Assembly: GCA_041913505.1 (NCBI GenBank)
Contig: JAYSFC010000132.1
Location: 1 to 9,594, forward strand
Length of the DNA: 9,594 bases
From: JAYSFC01 sp041913505
Lineage (GTDB): Bacteria; Pseudomonadota; Gammaproteobacteria; Burkholderiales; Burkholderiaceae_C
Direction: 5' to 3'
The translations under genes were made by a program, and so were the position numbers. Each line of letters opens with the position of its first letter. The first letter of the stretch is position 1. This document shows positions 6,057-9,594 of this stretch, one piece after another. Under the pieces are notes generated by a model. That model had not been told where the DNA came from and ran no database searches. It saw only the letters and a program-made list of their open reading frames with translations.

Positions 6057-7252
6057 GGTTGCGTGTCTCCTTGAATGATCTGGTGCGCCTGCAGCGTGTC
6101 GAGCTCGGCATCGGTGTAGCCCGCCTCGCGCAGCAGCGCGCGCGTGTGCTCGCCCAGGCGCGGCGGATCCAGGCGCAGGCCGGGTCGCGCCCCGCCCAGC
6201 GTGACGGGCAGCAGCGGCACGCGCGTGGCACGGCCGTCGGGCAGGGTGAGGGGCGCAAGGCCGCCCGTGGCGTTGAGGTGCGGGTCGTCGAACAGCGCCT
6301 GCGGCTGCGTGATGGGCGCAAACGGCAGGCCGTGCTTCTCGAACACGGCCGCGAGTTCGGCCGCGCTGAACTGCGCAAGGTGCGAGCGCAGCAGCGGCAT
6401 CATCCATTCGCGGGCGCGCACCCGGTCGTTGTTGGTCGCCAGGCGCGGATCGGCGCGCAGCTCCGCAAGGCCAAAGGCCTCGCAGAACAGCGCCCACTGC
6501 GTGTCGCTCACCACGGCCAGGAAGATCTGCTCGCCGTCTTTCACGGTGAACACGTCGTACACGGCCCAGGCCGAGATGCGGCTGGGCATGGGCGCGGCGG
6601 GCCGGCCCGTCACGGCGAACTGCATCATGTGCTGCGCCACGAGGAACACGTTATTCTCGAACAGCGCCGCCTGCACCTCCTGCCCGCGCCCGGTCTGCTC
6701 GCGCGCACGCAGCGCGGCCATGGCGCCGATGGCGCCGAACATGCCGCCCATGATGTCGTTCACGCTCGTGCCCGCGCGCAGCGGGTCGCCGGGGCGGCCC
6801 GTCATGTAGGCCAGGCCACCCATCATCTGCACCACCTCGTCCAATGCCGTGCGGTGGTCGTAGGGGCCGGGCAGGAAGCCCTTGTGGCTCACGTAGATCA
6901 GGCGCGGGTGCAGGGCGGCGAGGCTTTCGTAGTCCAGCCCCAGCTTCTTCATGGTGCCGGGCTTGAAGTTCTCGCTCACCACGTCAGCCGTGGCGATCAG
7001 GCGCAGCGCGGCCTCGCGGCCCTCGGGCGTCTGCAGGTCCAGCGCCACGCTCTTCTTGTTGCGGTTGAACATGGGGAAGAAGCCCGCGCCCGAGCCCAGC
7101 AGGCGGCGCGTGTTGTCGCCTGCCACTGGCTCGATCTTGATGACCTCGGCCCCCAGGTCGGCCAGCACCATGCCGCAGGTGGGGCCCATGACCATGTGGG
7201 TGAACTCGATGACGCGGATGCCCGCGTAGGGCAGGTGGGTGGTGTCAGGCAT
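6053..7252 (-). CDS. CaiB/BaiF family (class III) CoA-transferase
   Basis: Family III CoA-transferase of 399 residues, cytoplasmic, that moves CoA between carboxylic acids (often from succinyl-CoA). Family features in order are GIRVIEFTHMVMGPTCGMVLADLGAEVIKIEP (about 11-42), FNRNKKSVALDL (62-72), VSENFKPGTMKKLGLDY (92-108), and a C-terminal small domain with HGLPFAPI. The catalytic aspartate is expected to be Asp166 in GTSVNDIMGG, at the position of Asp169 in formyl-CoA transferase. The start overlaps the lyase gene's stop by 8 nt (ATGCCTGA), and AGGAGG lies 6 nt upstream. Its gene lies between the HMGL-type lyase and two carboxylate-binding proteins, which implies that it activates the imported acid for cleavage. 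SUGCT-type succinyl-CoA:glutarate/HMG CoA-transferases are a known precedent in the family; the actual acid is not readable from sequence. Confidence 0.95.
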   Translation of the reverse strand: MPDTTHLPYAGIRVIEFTHMVMGPTCGMVLADLGAEVIKIEPVAGDNTRRLLGSGAGFFPMFNRNKKSVALDLQTPEGREAALRLIATADVVSENFKPGTMKKLGLDYESLAALHPRLIYVSHKGFLPGPYDHRTALDEVVQMMGGLAYMTGRPGDPLRAGTSVNDIMGGMFGAIGAMAALRAREQTGRGQEVQAALFENNVFLVAQHMMQFAVTGRPAAPMPSRISAWAVYDVFTVKDGEQIFLAVVSDTQWALFCEAFGLAELRADPRLATNNDRVRAREWMMPLLRSHLAQFSAAELAAVFEKHGLPFAPITQPQALFDDPHLNATGGLAPLTLPDGRATRVPLLPVTLGGARPGLRLDPPRLGEHTRALLREAGYTDAELDTLQAHQIIQGDTQP

Positions 7253-8183
7253 TCGCGGCCTCCTGCGTGAACCCCTTGGGCAGCCCCGCCTCGGGCGTCA
7301 TGCCGTAGAGCGGCTCGCCTGGCAGTCCTGCCCGCAGCGGTTCGCGCGCAGCCAGGAGCCGGTCCAGGTCGATACCCGTGCGCACGCCCATGGCCTCGAA
7401 CATGAAGACGAGGTCCTCGGTAACCACGTTGCCCGAGGCGCCCGGCGCATAGGGGCAGCCCCCCAGGCCGCCGAGCGAGCTGTCGAAGGTGCGCACGCCC
7501 ACGTCGTAGGCGGCGAGGCAGTTGGCCAGGCCCAGGCCGCGCGTGTTGTGCATATGGGCCGCGCCCGTGCGCTCGCCGATCTCGGCGCGCACGCGGTTGA
7601 ACAGGCGCCGCACCTGGGCCGGGTTGGCCATGCCCGTGGTATCCGACAGGCCCGATTCGTCGGCACCGGCCTCGATCACGGCGGCGGCGAGCCAGACCAC
7701 GTCGTCCTCGGCCACGGCGCCCTGCAGCGTGCAGCCGAAGGCCGTGGAGATGCCCGCCTCGATCTTCACGCCCGGCGCGCGCTCATCGCGCAGGCGCACG
7801 ATGCGGGCCAGCTCTTCCACCATCTCCTGGCGCGTCTTGCGCACGTTGGCCAGCGAATGCGCCTCGCTGGCCGACACCGGCAGCGTGAGCTTGTGCACGC
7901 CCGCGGCGAGCGCCGCCTCGGCGCCGCGCTGGTTGGGCACCAGCGCCATCACCGTCAGCCCGGGCAGCGTGAGCGCGTGGCGCACCACCTCGGCCGCGTC
8001 GGCCATCTGGGGCAGCAGCTTGGCCGGCACGAACGAGGCCACCTCGATCTCGCGGATGCCGCTGGCATACAGCGCATCGATCCAGCGCAGCTTGTCGGCC
8101 GTGGGCATGGTGGCCTTCACGGATTGCAGGCCGTCGCGCGGGCCCACCTCGCTGATGAGAACTTCAGGGGCTTGAGGGGTCAT
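7245..8183 (-). CDS. Hydroxymethylglutaryl-CoA lyase family protein
   Basis: TIM-barrel lyase of the HMGL family, 312 residues from this start. The reference reaction is (S)-HMG-CoA to acetyl-CoA plus acetoacetate. Numbered from MTPQAPEV, the catalytic set of characterised HMG-CoA lyases is present: Arg16-Asp17 in EVGPRDGLQ, Glu47 in EIEVASFV, metal-binding His210 and His212 in AHMHNTRG, Cys243 in LGGLGGCPYAPGASGN, and Asn252. One unusual point is SFVPAKLLPQMAD (about 50-62), where classical enzymes have SFVSPK..PQMAD, so the acyl specificity may differ. An earlier in-frame ATG at 8207 would add eight residues (MFYLTELT). I prefer 8183 because the usual family N-terminus begins here and the predicted transcript starts only about 10 nt before 8207. 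Neither start has a clear ribosome binding site. It is the first gene of the operon. Confidence 0.93.
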   Translation of the reverse strand: MTPQAPEVLISEVGPRDGLQSVKATMPTADKLRWIDALYASGIREIEVASFVPAKLLPQMADAAEVVRHALTLPGLTVMALVPNQRGAEAALAAGVHKLTLPVSASEAHSLANVRKTRQEMVEELARIVRLRDERAPGVKIEAGISTAFGCTLQGAVAEDDVVWLAAAVIEAGADESGLSDTTGMANPAQVRRLFNRVRAEIGERTGAAHMHNTRGLGLANCLAAYDVGVRTFDSSLGGLGGCPYAPGASGNVVTEDLVFMFEAMGVRTGIDLDRLLAAREPLRAGLPGEPLYGMTPEAGLPKGFTQEAANA

Positions 8184-8200
8184 GGTTAATTCTGTAAGAT

Positions 8201-8213
8201 AGAACATAGTTCT
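8201..8213. promoter_or_regulatory. Candidate IclR operator palindrome
   Basis: AGAAC-ATA-GTTCT is a perfect 13-bp inverted repeat (5-bp arms, 3-bp spacer) between the divergent operon and iclR-type gene. IclR-family regulators commonly bind short palindromes in shared divergent promoters. Relative to the predicted starts it covers about +4 to +16 of the operon transcript and the -35 region of the regulator. Binding would therefore be expected to repress both. Confidence 0.55.
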
Positions 8214-8219
8214 GACTTT

Positions 8220-8228
8220 TGAAATAAT
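8220..8228 (+). promoter_or_regulatory. Candidate extended -10 promoter of the IclR gene
   Basis: TG-A-AATAAT (8220-8228) matches an extended -10 (TGnTATAAT, five of six hexamer bases). The -35 candidate TAGAAC at 8200-8205 is poor and falls in the palindrome, as expected for an extended -10 promoter. The transcript would start near 8235, about 34 nt before the regulator's ATG. Confidence 0.42.
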
Positions 8229-8253
8229 GACCCGTCTTCTCGGGCGCTGTCAA
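8224..8253 (-). promoter_or_regulatory. Candidate sigma70-type promoter of the catabolic operon
   Basis: On the minus strand a perfect TTGACA (8253-8248) is followed after 18 bp by CATTAT (8229-8224; four of six matches). This predicts a start near 8217, about 34 nt before the preferred lyase ATG at 8183. The -10 overlaps the regulator's -10 on the other strand, so the two promoters should compete for polymerase. Confidence 0.55.
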
Positions 8254-8268
8254 CCCAGGAGTTCGCCC

Positions 8269-9009
8269 ATGCCCCGCAAAGCCCAGACCGAATCTGTGGC
8301 CGATGCCTCGGCCGCGCCCGGCGGTGCCGCCGCCGTGGACCGTGCGCTATCGCTGCTCGCCGCCTTCCGCGCGGGCGACCAGGCCCTGTCGCTGGCCGAG
8401 CTCGCGCAGCGCACGCGGCTGTACAAGAGCACGGCGCTGCGCCTGCTCGCTTCGCTCGAGCATGCGGGGCTGCTGCAGCGGCTAGAGGACGGCCGCTACG
8501 TGCTGGGCATGGAGGTGGCGCGGCTGCACAGCATCTATGCCGCGTCGTTCTCGCTCGACCGCGTGGTGCTGCCCGTGCTGCGTGCGCTGGTGCAGGCCAC
8601 GGGCGAAAGCGCGGCCTACCACGTGCGCCAGGGCCACGGAGCCGATGCCACGCGCCTGTGCCTGTACCGCGTGGACTCGCCCCACCCGATCCGCGACCAC
8701 ATCCGCGCGGGCGACCGCCTGCCGCTGTTCCGGGGCACGGGCGGGCGCGTGCTCACGGCCTTCGACCCCCAACTCGCGCAGGCCGCGCCCGCCGAGGACC
8801 GCCAACTCCTCGCCCAGGTGCGCGCCCAGGGCTTTTGCTGCGCGGTGGGCGACCGGCTGGCCGAGGTGGCGGGCATCTCGGCACCCGTGTTCCACGAGGA
8901 CGGGCGCATCGCGGCGGCCGTCACGCTCACCATGCCCACGCACCGCTACCAGGAGCGCTACGCGCAGGCCGTGCTGGAGGCTGCACGGCGGCTCAATGGG
9001 CAGGTTTAA
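8269..9009 (+). CDS. IclR family transcriptional regulator
   Basis: IclR-family regulator of 246 residues. The N-terminal winged helix-turn-helix spans about residues 20-82, with the helix-turn-helix in SLAELAQRTRLYKSTALRLLASLEHAGLLQ (41-70) and the wing RLEDGRYVLG. The effector-binding domain runs from about 90 to the end, with the family motifs LFRGTGGRVLTAF (153-165) and VAGISAPVF (200-208). The start at 8269 has AGGAG at 8257-8261 with 7-nt spacing. An upstream in-frame ATG at 8227 is rejected because it lies inside the predicted -10 element and lacks a ribosome binding site. It is transcribed away from the lyase operon, the classic layout for a local repressor or activator that senses the substrate or a pathway intermediate. 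The effector is unknown. Confidence 0.95.
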   Translation: MPRKAQTESVADASAAPGGAAAVDRALSLLAAFRAGDQALSLAELAQRTRLYKSTALRLLASLEHAGLLQRLEDGRYVLGMEVARLHSIYAASFSLDRVVLPVLRALVQATGESAAYHVRQGHGADATRLCLYRVDSPHPIRDHIRAGDRLPLFRGTGGRVLTAFDPQLAQAAPAEDRQLLAQVRAQGFCCAVGDRLAEVAGISAPVFHEDGRIAAAVTLTMPTHRYQERYAQAVLEAARRLNGQV

Positions 9010-9158
9010 ACGTTTATTAAGTACTTTTTGGTCACAGATAACTGCTGCGATATCGTCTTAATAACGCCGGAGGTATCCAATACAGTAGGCGCATGTGATC
9101 GCCAGCGGTGTGTCCGCGGTGCGCTCGCCCTGCTATCAACATCCGTGAAGGCAAGACC
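9010..9158 (+). promoter_or_regulatory. AT-rich intergenic region with candidate glcB promoters
   Basis: This 149-bp gap precedes glcB. Two sigma70-like pairs are visible and cannot be ranked: TTGGTC (9028-9033), 17 bp, TATCGT (9051-9056); and TTAATA (9058-9063), 17 bp, TACAGT (9081-9086). Its first 60 bases are markedly AT-rich and hold an interrupted inverted repeat, CGTTTATTAAG (9011-9021) against CTTAATAACG (9057-9066). Several short palindromes lie among them: AAGTACTT at 9019-9026, CGATATCG at 9048-9055, and GTTTAAAC at 9004-9011 across the regulator's stop codon. No obvious terminator for the IclR gene is seen. Confidence 0.4.
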
Positions 9159-9594
9159 ATGACCCAGCGAATCTCCGTGCACGGCCTGCAAGTGGCCGAG
9201 ACCCTGTACCGTTTCATCGAAACCGAAGTGCTGCCCGGCACCGGCGTGGACAGCGGCGCATTCTGGAAGGGCTTCGATGCCCTGGTGGCCGACCTCGCCC
9301 CGCGCAACGCGGCACTGCTGGCCGAGCGCGACCGCCTGCAGGCCGAGCTCGACACCTGGCACAAGGCCCACCCCGGCCCGATCCAGGACATGGCGGCCTA
9401 CCGCAAGTTCCTCGAAACCATCGGCTACCTCGTGCCTTCGCCCACAGGGGCCCAGGCCACCACGGCCAACGTGGACGCCGAACTCGCCGTGCAGGCGGGC
9501 CCGCAGCTCGTGGTGCCCATCCTCAACGCCCGCTACGCCCTGAACGCGGCCAACGCGCGCTGGGGCTCGCTGTACGACGCGCTCTACGGCACCG
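9159..9594 (+). CDS. glcB: Malate synthase G, N-terminal part (runs off right edge)
   Basis: Condenses glyoxylate with acetyl-CoA to malate plus CoA in the cytoplasm (glyoxylate and glycolate metabolism). The first 145 codons are present, out of about 720-730 for the G isoform. The N-terminal region is typical: VHGLQVAETLYRFIETEVLPGTGVD at about residues 7-31, FWKGFDALVADLAPRN, then AYRKFLETIGYLVP, and the highly conserved VPILNARYALNAANARWGSLYDALYGT at the window edge. The length of this N-terminal part and these blocks identify isoform G rather than A. The catalytic Arg, Asp and Cys residues lie beyond the edge. The start is supported by GAAGG at 9147-9151, 7 nt upstream. It lies downstream of the IclR gene on the same strand, but the 149-bp gap suggests its own promoter. 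Confidence 0.94.
   Translation, partial: MTQRISVHGLQVAETLYRFIETEVLPGTGVDSGAFWKGFDALVADLAPRNAALLAERDRLQAELDTWHKAHPGPIQDMAAYRKFLETIGYLVPSPTGAQATTANVDAELAVQAGPQLVVPILNARYALNAANARWGSLYDALYGT

Noticed and set aside
3885..6074. A 729-codon open frame on the plus strand, opposite the two Bug genes
   Set aside because: It lies wholly antisense to well-supported genes. The product is dominated by Arg, Gly, His and Ala with no recognisable domain, as expected of a mirror frame in GC-rich DNA.
6059..8189. Long plus-strand frames opposite the CoA-transferase and lyase genes (403 and 316 codons)
   Set aside because: Same reason: compositionally biased shadows of strongly supported minus-strand enzymes.
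8227..8268. Upstream in-frame ATG for the IclR gene
   Set aside because: It lies inside the predicted -10 boxes and has no ribosome binding site, whereas the ATG at 8269 has a well-placed AGGAG.

Overview
The window looks like a chromosomal segment of a GC-rich betaproteobacterium, most likely Burkholderiales and probably Comamonadaceae (Acidovorax-like). That rests on the composition, on the Bug-type tricarboxylate-binding proteins typical of that order, and on the general gene style. The genus is inference only. I see no tRNA, rRNA, insertion sequence, CRISPR array or phage gene.

Left part (1-3056). The 5' end of argS (arginyl-tRNA synthetase) runs off the left edge on the minus strand. 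It diverges from a small secreted PsiF-repeat protein (575-883, plus strand), which ends in a rho-independent terminator. Then come three minus-strand genes: a four-helix DUF2214 membrane protein, a DUF3016 lipoprotein and a LysR-type regulator.

Central part (3131-8269). This is a compact five-gene minus-strand operon. In transcription order it encodes an HMG-CoA-lyase family enzyme, a CaiB/BaiF (family III) CoA-transferase, two different Bug/TctC periplasmic binding proteins, and an SMP-30/gluconolactonase-type lactonase. The first genes overlap (8-nt and 4-nt overlaps), so they are almost certainly co-transcribed. A divergent IclR regulator (8269-9009) shares a short intergenic region with the operon. 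That region holds back-to-back sigma70-like promoters whose -10 elements overlap, and a perfect 13-bp palindrome that is a good candidate IclR operator.

Right part (9010-9594). A lower-GC, palindrome-rich spacer precedes the first 145 codons of glcB (malate synthase G), which runs off the right edge.

Working hypothesis: the operon takes up a carboxylic acid through Bug proteins, opens a lactone form of it (SMP-30), activates it to a CoA thioester by CoA transfer (CaiB), and cleaves it by a retro-aldol/Claisen-type step (HMGL-like lyase) to acetyl-CoA plus a keto acid. IclR would control it. The neighbouring malate synthase could use acetyl-CoA. Each enzyme family is well supported by motifs, but the substrate is not determined by the sequence. 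3-hydroxy-3-methylglutarate or a related branched hydroxy-dicarboxylate is one candidate. No TctA/TctB membrane subunits occur in the window.
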